Assembly (NCBI RefSeq): GCF_022346425.1
Contig: NZ_JAKRCW010000011.1
Coordinates: 19,602-83,601, forward strand
Source: Pseudoglutamicibacter albus
Lineage (GTDB): Bacteria > Actinomycetota > Actinomycetes > Actinomycetales > Micrococcaceae
Reading direction: 5' to 3'
DNA length: 64,000 nt
Position 1 is the first letter of the stretch. Every line of letters starts with the position of its first letter. The notes beneath the pieces are model-generated. The model saw only the letters and a list, made by a program, of their open reading frames with translations. It searched no databases and was not told the origin of the DNA. A program made the position numbers and the translations under genes. This document shows, in pieces, positions 48,471 through 57,836 of the stretch.

Positions 48471-49969
48471 CTCAGCTTTTCCAGGCTTCAACCCTCTACC
48501 AGGTGGCCTCTCTCGCCGCGATGATCGACGCCGGCGCAGTCCCTGAAGACGGCGACCGCGTGCTGTGCGTGGTTGACTCAACCCGCCAACCAGAACTGGT
48601 CCCCGGGATCACCGGGGCGACCGGTTTCGAAGAGCTCGCCTCACGCTTTGACCGTGTCATCAACCTCGGCGAATTCATTCGCCCGCTGCGTCCGCACCAG
48701 TTCTCCCCACGCCAAGTAGAGGCGCCGATGTGGCGGAAACTGTTCTGCAAGTATTTCGATCTGCCCCTGACCCAGCCGGGCCACGCATCGGAAATCTCTT
48801 TGTGGCTTGAATCCCTCCAGGTCAACCCTGGCCGGGCGCTCGCGACCGTCTTCCACGACGCGCCCATCACCGTCCACGCCGACGGGCTCATGGCCTACGG
48901 GCCGCTGCGTGATCCCCTGCCCATCGAGATCGGTTCGCGTTTGAACCGCGTGGTGCACCTGGACATCGTGCCTGGCCTCAAACCGCTCTACGGCGCGGAA
49001 TGGGGTGCAGCCTCCGATGCGGTGGGGCTTGAACACTTCACTCGCGTGATCGATGCGTGGGCTAACAAGGTTGAACCGTCAGCTGCGTGCGCGAGCATCA
49101 TGGCCTCGGGTAAACCTGCCGGGCTGATCCTGGGGCAATACCTCAACGAGTTGCGGCTCATCACCGATGAAGAAGAGCACGAACTGACCACCCGCATGGC
49201 GCAGGCAGCGCTCGATGCCGGCGCAGAGGTCATCGCGTTCAAACCGCACCCATCGGCCTCCTACACTTCACGCATCGTGACCCGGGAAGTCGTGGAATCC
49301 CTCGGCCTCGAATACGTCGAGATCACCGATACCGTGCCGGCAGAAATCGTCGCCACCTGGATCAAACCAGTCGTGGCGGTCTCGATCTTCTCGACCGCAC
49401 TAGCAACACTGCGCTACGGCTACAACATCCCCGCGGTAGCGGTAGGGGCCGAGGATGTGATCCACAACCTCAACCCGTACCCGAACTCCAACCGCGTACC
49501 CGTCATGCTTGCTGACGCGCTGTTCCACCGCGGCATCCCAGCACCAGCGGACGACCCTTCCAAGGAAGGCCGCCTCCAGGCACTTCTGAACACGGTCGCT
49601 TACACGATGCAGCCCGAGCGGATGAAGGCCCTCTACCCAGAGGCGTTCGAGTTCTGCACCTCAGACCCCGAGCTGCGAAAGCTCTACCTGCGTAAAACCC
49701 GGCTGTATCAGCTCAACCTCATGAAAACCAACCCGACCAACACCTACGAGCGCCTCGTAGGTCACCTCGGTAACGCGATGGGGGCCAAAAACTTCAACGC
49801 CCTCAAGAACAAGGTTCAGACCTCCAAACTGCTGAAGGTTCCATCCAAGGCGGCCGTCAAAGCCCTCTCCGCGCTGGGTAACCGGAACGCACAGGGTAAC
49901 CGAAAAACACAGGGCAACCAGACAGCACAGGGTAACCGGAAACCGCCAGGCCACCAGAAACAACAATGA
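48467..49969 (+). CDS. Polysialyltransferase-family glycosyltransferase
   Basis: 500 residues. It resembles the alpha-2,8-polysialyltransferase family (PF07388-type, GT-B fold): VHADGLMAYGPL could be the DG-type catalytic block, followed by GLILGQYLNELRL, the HP motif in VIAFKPHPSAS and the CMP-binding Ser/Thr block VSIFSTALATL. In bacteria such enzymes polymerise CMP-activated nonulosonic acids, which matches neuA and neuB two genes upstream. The C-terminal 30 residues are a GNRxxQGN repeat. Start and stop both overlap neighbours by 4 bases. The linkage formed cannot be read from sequence. Confidence 0.78.
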   Translation: MTQLFQASTLYQVASLAAMIDAGAVPEDGDRVLCVVDSTRQPELVPGITGATGFEELASRFDRVINLGEFIRPLRPHQFSPRQVEAPMWRKLFCKYFDLPLTQPGHASEISLWLESLQVNPGRALATVFHDAPITVHADGLMAYGPLRDPLPIEIGSRLNRVVHLDIVPGLKPLYGAEWGAASDAVGLEHFTRVIDAWANKVEPSAACASIMASGKPAGLILGQYLNELRLITDEEEHELTTRMAQAALDAGAEVIAFKPHPSASYTSRIVTREVVESLGLEYVEITDTVPAEIVATWIKPVVAVSIFSTALATLRYGYNIPAVAVGAEDVIHNLNPYPNSNRVPVMLADALFHRGIPAPADDPSKEGRLQALLNTVAYTMQPERMKALYPEAFEFCTSDPELRKLYLRKTRLYQLNLMKTNPTNTYERLVGHLGNAMGAKNFNALKNKVQTSKLLKVPSKAAVKALSALGNRNAQGNRKTQGNQTAQGNRKPPGHQKQQ

Positions 49970-51027
49970 AAAACTCACGCAAGCCCCGGTCACCGCGCGC
50001 GGCTCGCGCCCAACAGGAAACACCTCGCCCCAGGCTCGGCACGAGCGAAATCTGGGTTGAATCCCCGCTCCAGCTGCTCAGCGCCATCGAAGCTCACGCG
50101 GCCGGCCTCACCGGAACCTCAACCACCGTGCGCATCCGCCCTGGTATTCCAGGCATCGAGAAAACGGTCGAGGTCCTCAACCGGCACGTACCCGAAGGCG
50201 TCACCATCAGCGCCGAAGGCCAAGACATCACCCCCATCGGCTCAACCCCCATGAACCGGTGGGGTGCCGGGGATATGCTCTCCGGGCGAGTCCAAAGAGC
50301 GATGCTGGGCCCACTCGGCGAGCGTGAAATCATCATCGTCGATGACGGCCTCGCCACGCTCGCGTTCCTCGACAAACTCACCGACCCTAAGCCCACGCCG
50401 CTCGTGCGAGACCGAGGTAAGAAAACCATCGGGCGCCTCGCCCTCGGGCTCACGGCGTGGCACCGGCTCCGGTGGGCCGCCAAAAACAACCGCGTACTGC
50501 TCATCACCGCGCTACCGCTCGTACCGGAGCTCTCGCAGCGGCTCACCAACATCGGCGTACGCGTTGAACACCATGCTTTCGAATGGGCCAGGAGCCAGCC
50601 TGCAGAAGAGACCTTCTGCGAACAAACCATGCTGATCGGTTCAGCGCTCGCCTATGACGGCCTCATCGGTGCCGAACCCTACATCGACTGGATCACCCAA
50701 CTAGCCGCCGACACCCCGTTGGCCTACTTCCCGCACCGGCGAGAAAAAGGCGAACTGCTCGAGAAGATCCGCGCGATCCCGGGCGTCAACGTCCAAGACG
50801 TCACAACCCCGGTAGAACTGCGGCTCAGCGGTTTACGCCCCCTCCAACGCGTCATATCCCTGCCCTCAACCGCGGTGACTTCGCTACGCATCCTGCTGGC
50901 CGGGCGCGGCATCGACGTGACATATAAACGCATCCCAGACTCGTGGTGGACCTCGCAGGCGACACCAGCACTCAGGCAACACCTTCTTTCATCCGTCTCA
51001 CTCAAACAAGGTAAGGAAAAAACATGA
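49966..51027 (+). CDS. GT52/polysialyltransferase-like glycosyltransferase
   Basis: 353 residues. After a basic start, IWVESPLQLLSAIEAH is the typical first strand of GT52-type sialyltransferases and their relatives; IIIVDDGLATLAFL carries a DDG block, PLAYFPHRREKGELL the PH motif, and VISLPSTAVTSLRILL the Ser-Thr block. This order is shared with the preceding gene, so both probably use CMP-nonulosonate donors, perhaps one to prime and one to extend the polymer. No signal peptide or membrane helix. ATGA overlaps at both ends. Confidence 0.72.
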   Translation: MKNSRKPRSPRAARAQQETPRPRLGTSEIWVESPLQLLSAIEAHAAGLTGTSTTVRIRPGIPGIEKTVEVLNRHVPEGVTISAEGQDITPIGSTPMNRWGAGDMLSGRVQRAMLGPLGEREIIIVDDGLATLAFLDKLTDPKPTPLVRDRGKKTIGRLALGLTAWHRLRWAAKNNRVLLITALPLVPELSQRLTNIGVRVEHHAFEWARSQPAEETFCEQTMLIGSALAYDGLIGAEPYIDWITQLAADTPLAYFPHRREKGELLEKIRAIPGVNVQDVTTPVELRLSGLRPLQRVISLPSTAVTSLRILLAGRGIDVTYKRIPDSWWTSQATPALRQHLLSSVSLKQGKEKT

Positions 51028-52532
51028 CGGTTAGGACCATCGCGGCCATCGCAGACTCCGACTCATACCTCAAATACGCCGTCCATTTCCTTGACCAGCT
51101 CAAAGACTGGCGGCGCCAAGTAGTGGTCGTGCGCTCACACGTGATCCCGACCTCCGTACAAACCCGTGCGGCACTAGCCGGAACGTTCCTCGAAGGCCGG
51201 CCGCCCGCCGTCGTACCGGTGCGCAAGCTCTCCACCAACCTCAACCCGATGCCGGACGTGGTGCTAGTTGCCGCTACCGGGCCGATCGCCCGCGAAGTAC
51301 TCATCCACTTCGCATCCCTCAAAAACCGCCCGGCACTGATCACCGCGCTACCAGGCATCGCTTTCCCGGCAACCTCGCGCGCGCTAGGCTTCCGTGAACT
51401 CTCCGACACGTTCATGGTCCACTCCCTCGCAGAAGCCGACGCGTTCGCGATCCTCGGTGAGAAGATGAGCCTCGACGGGATCACCCCGCGCGCAGTCCTC
51501 CCGAACGGTAGCTTCGACAGCGGATTCGCTAGCCACAGCAGCTTTGGCGGCAATGGCTTCGGTGGCGGGACCTACGATGGCGGGGCCTACGATGCCGGGG
51601 CCGCCGGTAACGCTGAGGCCGACGAGGACGCGGAGGCTGTGGAGGAGGCCGGCTTGGACCCTGAACGCCCAGCGATCGACGAGCCAGACCCAGCCGACGC
51701 GCCAGAAATCGTCAAAGCGGCTCAAGAGCAAGGCCACGCCCCCACCCCGCCGCTCGAGGAAGAGAATATCCTTCCGCCGAGCTTCGCAGTCGGCAGGCTC
51801 CCGATGCTCAGCCACCACGAGCCGCCCGAGCCAGACATGACCAGCGTCAACCGCATCGTCTTCGCGCCACAAGCGAAAATGCCATTCAAGCAATTCCAGC
51901 GCCTCGAAATCCTCAAAGCCCTGGCAGAAACCAAGCGCAAACATCCTGAGGTTGAGGTTATCGTCAAGCTACGTGCGTTGCGTGGGGAACCGCAGACCCA
52001 CATCGAACGCTTCCCTTACGACTACCTGTGGGAGAACTACTGCGCCGAAACCGGCGAAGACCAGAGCCTGCTGGACTTCCAGACCGGTTCACTCGCCGAA
52101 CGCCTCACGCCAGGTTCGGCACTCGTGACCGTGTCTTCGACCGCAGCGGTCGAGGCGATCGACCGCGGGCTGCGGGTCGGGATCATCTCCGACTTCGGAG
52201 TCACCAAGAAGCTACTCAACGCGATGTTCAGCGAATCCGGCCTCCTCATGACACTCGAGGAAATGCAGGACCTCAACATCCCGCACGCCAACCAACAGTG
52301 GCTGCGCCGCAACTACTTCCACACCCCGGAAGACGTCAAGGCCGCACACCGCCGCGACATGGAACACGAACTCGCAGCACTAGCCGATGCGGCACGCAAG
52401 GGCTACCTCGACGTCTCAGCAGCCGCGATGGCCCGCGCCCGCACCCGCGCATGGCGCGCACGCCTGAAAACCGCCCTGCCAGCACCGGTGTGGAAAGCGG
52501 CACGCAACGTACGCAACGCCGTCCGCGCATAG
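51024..52532 (+). CDS. DUF6716-type putative glycosyltransferase
   Basis: 502 residues. The N-terminal domain (RTIAAIADSDSYLKYAVHFL, about 1-165) and C-terminal domain (about 275-502, with VTVSSTAAVEAIDRGLRVGI) look like the two halves of a GT-B enzyme. They are split by an unusual insert of about 80 residues, first Gly/Phe/Tyr-rich (FGGNGFGGGTYDGGAYD) and then acidic and Pro-rich. I match it to the family named DUF6716 putative glycosyltransferase from memory; that family occurs beside nonulosonate genes in actinobacteria. The final 60 residues are Arg/Ala-rich and may touch the membrane. It is the last gene of the operon. Confidence 0.65.
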   Translation: MTVRTIAAIADSDSYLKYAVHFLDQLKDWRRQVVVVRSHVIPTSVQTRAALAGTFLEGRPPAVVPVRKLSTNLNPMPDVVLVAATGPIAREVLIHFASLKNRPALITALPGIAFPATSRALGFRELSDTFMVHSLAEADAFAILGEKMSLDGITPRAVLPNGSFDSGFASHSSFGGNGFGGGTYDGGAYDAGAAGNAEADEDAEAVEEAGLDPERPAIDEPDPADAPEIVKAAQEQGHAPTPPLEEENILPPSFAVGRLPMLSHHEPPEPDMTSVNRIVFAPQAKMPFKQFQRLEILKALAETKRKHPEVEVIVKLRALRGEPQTHIERFPYDYLWENYCAETGEDQSLLDFQTGSLAERLTPGSALVTVSSTAAVEAIDRGLRVGIISDFGVTKKLLNAMFSESGLLMTLEEMQDLNIPHANQQWLRRNYFHTPEDVKAAHRRDMEHELAALADAARKGYLDVSAAAMARARTRAWRARLKTALPAPVWKAARNVRNAVRA

Positions 52533-52557
52533 CCGCTCCAGCACTCGCGCTCAATAC

Positions 52558-52595
52558 GGCTCACGCGTGTGCGGGATGCCGCACACGCGCGAGCC
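52558..52595 (+). terminator. Terminator of the nonulosonic-acid operon
   Basis: GGCTCACGCGTGTGCGG (52558-52574) pairs with CCGCACACGCGCGAGCC (52579-52595) over 17 positions with one mismatch and a GATG loop, 26 bases after the last stop codon. No T-run follows. Confidence 0.75.
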
Positions 52596-52745
52596 GCGTT
52601 GCCCGGCGACATGTTGCCCCTGTGACATCGTGTTGCACCCTGTGACATAGACGAACTTTGCGCGGGCCATGAACTAAACTGAGCGCAGATCTCAAGTGCC
52701 GCTTTCGCGGTGCCTTTATTCTCTATTTCCAAGGAGACGGTTTCC

Positions 52746-53831
52746 GTGTCGGATAACGCAATCCGCGTCGCTATCGTGGGCGTCGGCAATTGTGCGACCT
52801 CGCTCGTGCAAGGCGTTGAATACTACAAAGACGCCGCAGTAGACCAGACCATCCCGGGTCTGATGCACGTGCAGTTCGGCGACTACCACGTCAACGATGT
52901 GAACTTCGTTGCGGCATTCGATGTTGACGCCAAGAAAGTTGGGCTCGACCTCGCCGATGCGATTCAAGCATCCGAAAACAACACGATCAAACTCTGCGAC
53001 GTCCCGAAAACCGGTGTGACGGTCCAGCGCGGCCACACCCTCGACGGCCTCGGCAAGTACTACCGCGAGACCATCGAAGAGTCCACCGAACAACCAGTTG
53101 ATGTCGTCGCGGCTCTCAAAGAAGCCGACGTTGACGTTTTGGTCTCCTATCTGCCTGTCGGCTCCGAGGAAGCGAATAAGTTCTACGCCCAGTGCGCGAT
53201 TGACGCCCGCGTCGCGTTCGTCAACGCGCTCCCAGTGTTCATCGCCGGAACCACCGAATGGGCCGAGAAGTTCCGTGAAGCCGGCGTGCCCATCGTCGGT
53301 GACGACATCAAGTCCCAGATCGGCGCAACCATCACGCACCGCGTCATGGCCAAGCTCTTCGAAGACCGCGGCGTGATCCTTGACCGCACCTACCAGCTCA
53401 ACGTGGGCGGCAACATGGACTTCAAGAACATGCTCGAGCGTGAACGCCTCGAATCCAAGAAGATCTCCAAGACCCAGGCCGTCACCTCGAACACGTCCGC
53501 GAAGCTCGCCGAACGCGACGTTCACATCGGCCCATCCGACTATGTTGGCTGGCTCGATGACCGCAAGTGGGCTTTCGTACGCCTCGAAGGCCGCAACTTC
53601 GGCGACGCCCCGGTCTCGCTCGAATACAAGCTCGAAGTGTGGGACTCCCCTAACTCCGCTGGTGTCATCATCGACGCGATCCGCGCCGCGAAGATCGGCC
53701 TGGACCGCGGCATCGGCGGCCCGCTGCTTTCGGCTTCCTCCTACTTCATGAAGTCGCCTCCAGTGCAGGTCAACGACGAACAAGCACACGCCGACGTCGA
53801 AGCCTTCATCCGCGGCGAAAAAGACTCCTAA
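52746..53831 (+). CDS. ino1: Inositol-3-phosphate synthase
   Basis: 361 residues from the GTG at 52746, with AAGGAG 9 bases upstream. NAD-dependent conversion of glucose 6-phosphate to inositol 3-phosphate, feeding phosphatidylinositol and mycothiol in actinomycetes. The Rossmann start [16 protein letters not shown] and the blocks [28 protein letters not shown] and [20 protein letters not shown] are characteristic of the actinobacterial type. The neighbourhood (ino1 near rpsF and pcnA) is a conserved actinobacterial feature. Confidence 0.96.
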   Translation: MSDNAIRVAIVGVGNCATSLVQGVEYYKDAAVDQTIPGLMHVQFGDYHVNDVNFVAAFDVDAKKVGLDLADAIQASENNTIKLCDVPKTGVTVQRGHTLDGLGKYYRETIEESTEQPVDVVAALKEADVDVLVSYLPVGSEEANKFYAQCAIDARVAFVNALPVFIAGTTEWAEKFREAGVPIVGDDIKSQIGATITHRVMAKLFEDRGVILDRTYQLNVGGNMDFKNMLERERLESKKISKTQAVTSNTSAKLAERDVHIGPSDYVGWLDDRKWAFVRLEGRNFGDAPVSLEYKLEVWDSPNSAGVIIDAIRAAKIGLDRGIGGPLLSASSYFMKSPPVQVNDEQAHADVEAFIRGEKDS

Positions 53832-53872
53832 ACTTCAAGCCTGAACCCCAAGGCAACAGCCGACGGGAAGAA

Positions 53873-53913
53873 CGATGCGGGGCGCCACCAACAGTTGGTG
53901 GCGCCCCGCATCG
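53873..53913. terminator. Perfect 20-bp palindromic terminator between ino1 and pcnA
   Basis: Arms 53873-53892 and 53894-53913 are perfectly complementary over 20 bp around a single central base; the outer sequence reads CGATGCGGGGCGCCACCAAC. It lies exactly between the convergent stops of ino1 and pcnA and would act in both directions. There is no T-run. Confidence 0.85.
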
Positions 53914-53928
53914 CTGTAAGTAGTTGGC

Positions 53929-55341
53929 CTAGGCGTCCTGTTCAGCCCACCACTCGAGCAGCTCTAGTTTCGCTTGCTCCTCTGAAACCGGCCCGCGGTC
54001 CAGGCGCCTCTCAAGCAAGAACTTATAGGCCCGCCCCACAACAGGGCCCGGCTTGATGTCTAGGATCTCCATGATCTGCTGCCCATTCAGGTCCGGGCGG
54101 ATCGCATCCAACGCCTCCTGCTCGGCAAGCTCCTCGATGCGGCGCTCAAGATCGTCATAAGCATGCTCAAGCCGTTCAGCCTTACGCCGATTCTGCGTCG
54201 TCACATCAGAACGGGTCAGTAAATGCAGGCGGCTCAAAACATCACCGGCATCATTCACGTAACGGCGCACCGCAGAATCCGACCACGCGACATCCGCATA
54301 ACCATAAAAACGCATGTGCAACTCAACCAGCCGCACCACGGCCTTGATCGTCGCATTGTCATAACGCAACGCACGCAAACGCTTACGCGCCATCTTCGCG
54401 CCCACAACCTCATGGTTACGGAAACTCACCGCACCGTTCTCGAACCGGCGCGTAGCCGGCTTACCGATATCGTGCAGAAGTGCCGCCAAACGCAACACCA
54501 AGTCAGGGCCAGGCACCGCATCGTCAGCAGACGTGCCCTCATGCTCGATCGCTTGCCGCAAAACAGTCAACGAATGCTGATACACATCCTTATGGTGATG
54601 ATTCGCATCCGTCGCCATCTGCAACGCAGGCAACTCAGGGAGCACATAGTCAGCCAAACCCGTTGTCACCATCACATGCAACCCCGAGGCCGGATCAGAA
54701 CCCAACATCAACTTATTCAGCTCGTCCCGAACCCGCTCAGCAGAGACAATCTCCAGACGTGACGCCATCTGCTGCATCGCCGAACGCTCCGGCCCAGCCA
54801 ACTCAAAACCCAGCTGAGACACGAAACGGGCGCCCCGCATCATCCGCAAAGGATCATCCGAAAACGAAATCTCCGGACCAGACGGCGTACGCAAAACCCC
54901 GGCCTCGACATCCGCGCGCCCACCAAACGGATCCACCAACTCACCTGCAGGCAACCGCAACGCCATCGCATTCACCGTGAAATCACGGCGAGCCAAATCA
55001 TCCTCGAGCTTCTCACCAAACCGCACATGCGGCTTACGCGAACCCGCATCGTAGACATCAGCCCTATACGTAGTGATCTCAATATCCTCACCACGCTTAC
55101 GCAAAGCGATCGTGCCGAACTCACGGCCCACATCCCACGTCGCCTCAGCCCAACCACGCACCACATCCAGAATCTGATCCGGAGTCGCGTTCGTCGTAAA
55201 ATCCAAGTCAGGTGCCGCCCGCCCCAAAAACAGGTCACGCACCGGCCCACCAACCAGCGCCAACTCAAAACCGGCAGCAATAAACCGCTCACCCAACTCA
55301 AGGGCAAGCGCCGGCAACTGCACATCACGTAGCTGAATCAC
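53929..55341 (-). CDS. pcnA: CCA tRNA nucleotidyltransferase
   Basis: About 470 residues. Adds or repairs the CCA end of tRNAs. The class II nucleotidyltransferase head shows LVGGPVRDLFLGR and DLDFTTNATPDQ (catalytic DxD), the RRDFTVNAMALRLP and DPLRMMRGARFVSQLG blocks, and a C-terminal HD domain, LLHDIGKPATRRF. The start is unsure: the GTG at 55341 has AGGAG only 1 base away, while the frame stays open to 55416. Divergent from the NUDIX gene, as in mycobacteria (pcnA next to mutT4). Confidence 0.93.
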   Translation of the reverse strand: MIQLRDVQLPALALELGERFIAAGFELALVGGPVRDLFLGRAAPDLDFTTNATPDQILDVVRGWAEATWDVGREFGTIALRKRGEDIEITTYRADVYDAGSRKPHVRFGEKLEDDLARRDFTVNAMALRLPAGELVDPFGGRADVEAGVLRTPSGPEISFSDDPLRMMRGARFVSQLGFELAGPERSAMQQMASRLEIVSAERVRDELNKLMLGSDPASGLHVMVTTGLADYVLPELPALQMATDANHHHKDVYQHSLTVLRQAIEHEGTSADDAVPGPDLVLRLAALLHDIGKPATRRFENGAVSFRNHEVVGAKMARKRLRALRYDNATIKAVVRLVELHMRFYGYADVAWSDSAVRRYVNDAGDVLSRLHLLTRSDVTTQNRRKAERLEHAYDDLERRIEELAEQEALDAIRPDLNGQQIMEILDIKPGPVVGRAYKFLLERRLDRGPVSEEQAKLELLEWWAEQDA

Positions 55342-55445
55342 GCTCCTTATCTTTCCAGATATCGCGGAAAGAACCCGAGCCGAGCCAGCCAAAATTACCT
55401 CTAAACGGCACGGCACCCTGAGAGCCTCAAGCTGTATTAGCTAAA

Positions 55446-56006
55446 GTGTCCGATATGAGTGAGCACGTTCCGAACCCACAGCGCCGCACGCCGTTGACGG
55501 CTGCTTTGGCGTGGGAACGTACCCGCACACTGCGGGCATCACAGCGTTTATCCCCCTCAACACCAACAGTTGAAGAGGTATCCGCAGGCGGAATCGTCAT
55601 CGATCCCGACTCCCCTGACCTGCGCGTAGCCATCATTGCGCGCTACAACCGCGCAGGCCGCCTCGAATGGTGTCTACCTAAAGGACACCCAGAAGGCCAA
55701 GAAACACACGAACAAGCCGCAGTACGCGAAATCGCTGAAGAAACCGGCATCCAAGGGCAAATCCTCGTGCCCCTCGGATCCATCGACTACTGGTTCATGG
55801 TCCCCCAATACAGGGTCCACAAAACCGTTCACCACTTCCTTCTTATAGCAACCGGTGGCGAACTCACCATCGAAAACGACCCAGACCATGAGGCTGTTGA
55901 CGTGGACTGGGTCCCCCTAGTCGAGCTCCCGCGCCGACTCACCTTCCTCAACGAACGCAGAATCGCCGAAATGGCCCGAGAGGTAATCGAGACGCATGAG
56001 CTCTGA
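55446..56006 (+). CDS. NUDIX hydrolase (MutT4-like)
   Basis: 186 residues with a perfect NUDIX box, from GHPEGQETHEQAAV through REIAEETGI, inside the usual beta-rich core. It hydrolyses a nucleoside diphosphate linked to another moiety; members at this locus are called MutT4-type and may cleanse oxidised nucleotides. The first 40 residues are a basic tail. GTG at 55446 or ATG at 55455 may be used. It overlaps murJ by 11 bases, so the two are co-translated. Confidence 0.88.
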   Translation: MSDMSEHVPNPQRRTPLTAALAWERTRTLRASQRLSPSTPTVEEVSAGGIVIDPDSPDLRVAIIARYNRAGRLEWCLPKGHPEGQETHEQAAVREIAEETGIQGQILVPLGSIDYWFMVPQYRVHKTVHHFLLIATGGELTIENDPDHEAVDVDWVPLVELPRRLTFLNERRIAEMAREVIETHEL

Positions 56007-57717
56007 GAGCACTAACGCCTCCGCACAGTCCAAGACCCCCGACCTCGGAAACGAAACAAGCGCAGGCGCATCCAATCGCCGAGGCAAAGCAGTCGCCCTC
56101 ATGGCCTCCGGTACCCTCATCTCCCGGGTACTCGGATTCATGCGCACCGCGATGCTCGCCATCGCGATCGGCTCAACAACCCACGTGGCAGACATCTTCG
56201 AGAAATCGAATACGATGCCCACGATCATCTTCATGCTGCTGGCAGGCGGCGTTTTCAACGTCATCCTCGTGCCGCAGCTGATCAAAGCGTCAAAGAACGC
56301 TGACCGCGGCAGCGAATACACATCCAAGCTACTGACGCTCACGATCCTCGTGATGGCTACGTTCACCGCAGTCTTGACCGCTAGCGCCCACACACTCACA
56401 AGAATCTTGTCCTCCGGGTGGTCAGAGGCCATGATCGCGCTCGGAACCGTATTCACCTATTGGTGCATGCCGCAGGTCTTCTTCTACGGGGTATACGCCG
56501 TTGTGGGCCAGGTCTTGAACGCCCACCACCGCTTCGGCGCCTACATGTGGGCACCTGTGGCTAACAACGTCATCCAGGTCGCCTCATTAGCGATCTACAT
56601 ATTCTTCTTCGGCGCCTATACCGGCCGTTCTGATCTGTACTTCGCCAACTGGACCACCCACCAGACCGTGGTGCTTGCCGGTGGCGCAACCCTGGGCGTG
56701 GCAGCGCAAGCGCTCATATTGTTCTGGCCATTGAAAAAGCTCGGGCTCAACCTACGTCCTGACTTCCGTTTCCGCGGAATGGGCCTGCGTAAAGTCGGCC
56801 AGATGGCCGCCTGGACTCTGTTAGCGATGGCGCTTGGCAACATCGTCAACCTCTACACCGGTAAGGTCGTCTCCGGCGCAACCGCGGTCCGTGAAGGCAA
56901 CCCGTCCATCCCGGGTGAAACCGCGTTCAACCAGGCCCAGTTGATTGTGGTTCTCCCCCACAGTCTTTTCGCGCTATCGCTGGCTACCGTGCTGTTCAAC
57001 GAGTTCAGCAACGCGTTCAGCGAGAAACGCGACAAGGACGTAGGCCACTTGCTTTCGCATGGCCTGAGGACCATCGCCATCCCGATGCTGTTCTCAACGG
57101 TCGCTTTGGTCGTTTTGGCTGGTCCGCTTGGAAGGCTTTTCGGCGGTACCAGCGTGCAGTCCGCGGCAGCCGGTTCCGCAACGGCGACGTTGATTCTTTT
57201 GATGGCGCTGGGGCTTCCGTGGCAGTCTTATAACTTCTTCCTTATGCGCGTCTTCTATGCAAAAGAAGATACTTTTACCCCGATGTTGTTGCAGGTGTTC
57301 TACTCAGCGCTGACCCTGGCAGCCGCCATCTTGGTCGCCCACACCGTGCCATGGGAAATCCGCGCACAAGCCCTGTGCATCTCATTCCCCATCGCGCACA
57401 TCTCACTCACCATCGTCGCCCACCTCACCATCCGCAAGAAATACGGCCACTACGGGGCCGGGCACGTCATGGACCAATACATCAAAATCGGGTGGTGCGC
57501 CGTCGGCTCCGGCCTCATCGGAGCAACACTGGCCTACAGCTTCGGCGCCTACGACTACGGGTGGGCCTGGAGCGGCTACCTGCCGGCCATCGCCACCATC
57601 TGCATGACCGGCATCGTGATGCTCGCCGCCTACCTCGGTATCCTCAAACTGGCACGCATCCCAGAACTCGACGACTTCCTCGCCCCTGTTTTGCGCAAAC
57701 TCAAGGTTTCGCGCTAA
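55996..57717 (+). CDS. murJ: Lipid II flippase MurJ
   Basis: 573 residues with about 14 membrane helices. The start GTLISRVLGFMRTAMLA and the MOP-superfamily core match MurJ/MviN, which flips lipid-linked peptidoglycan precursor to the outer face of the membrane. In mycobacteria the same gene continues into a cytosolic pseudokinase and an outer domain; here murJ stops after the membrane part and the remaining modules are encoded separately 119 bases downstream. Co-translated with the NUDIX gene. Confidence 0.93.
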   Translation: MSSESTNASAQSKTPDLGNETSAGASNRRGKAVALMASGTLISRVLGFMRTAMLAIAIGSTTHVADIFEKSNTMPTIIFMLLAGGVFNVILVPQLIKASKNADRGSEYTSKLLTLTILVMATFTAVLTASAHTLTRILSSGWSEAMIALGTVFTYWCMPQVFFYGVYAVVGQVLNAHHRFGAYMWAPVANNVIQVASLAIYIFFFGAYTGRSDLYFANWTTHQTVVLAGGATLGVAAQALILFWPLKKLGLNLRPDFRFRGMGLRKVGQMAAWTLLAMALGNIVNLYTGKVVSGATAVREGNPSIPGETAFNQAQLIVVLPHSLFALSLATVLFNEFSNAFSEKRDKDVGHLLSHGLRTIAIPMLFSTVALVVLAGPLGRLFGGTSVQSAAAGSATATLILLMALGLPWQSYNFFLMRVFYAKEDTFTPMLLQVFYSALTLAAAILVAHTVPWEIRAQALCISFPIAHISLTIVAHLTIRKKYGHYGAGHVMDQYIKIGWCAVGSGLIGATLAYSFGAYDYGWAWSGYLPAIATICMTGIVMLAAYLGILKLARIPELDDFLAPVLRKLKVSR

Positions 57718-57836
57718 CACATCCGCAGGAACTTCCCCGGTAGCATGAACAATAGAAACAGTTTCCAACACAAACGCACCAGCCGCACCGCACACCAACC
57801 AGGACCGGCAAGGCTGGTCGAGTTCGAGGAGTAAAC

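Noticed and set aside
52716..53789. 357-codon frame opposite ino1
   Set aside because: Antisense shadow of a highly conserved gene.
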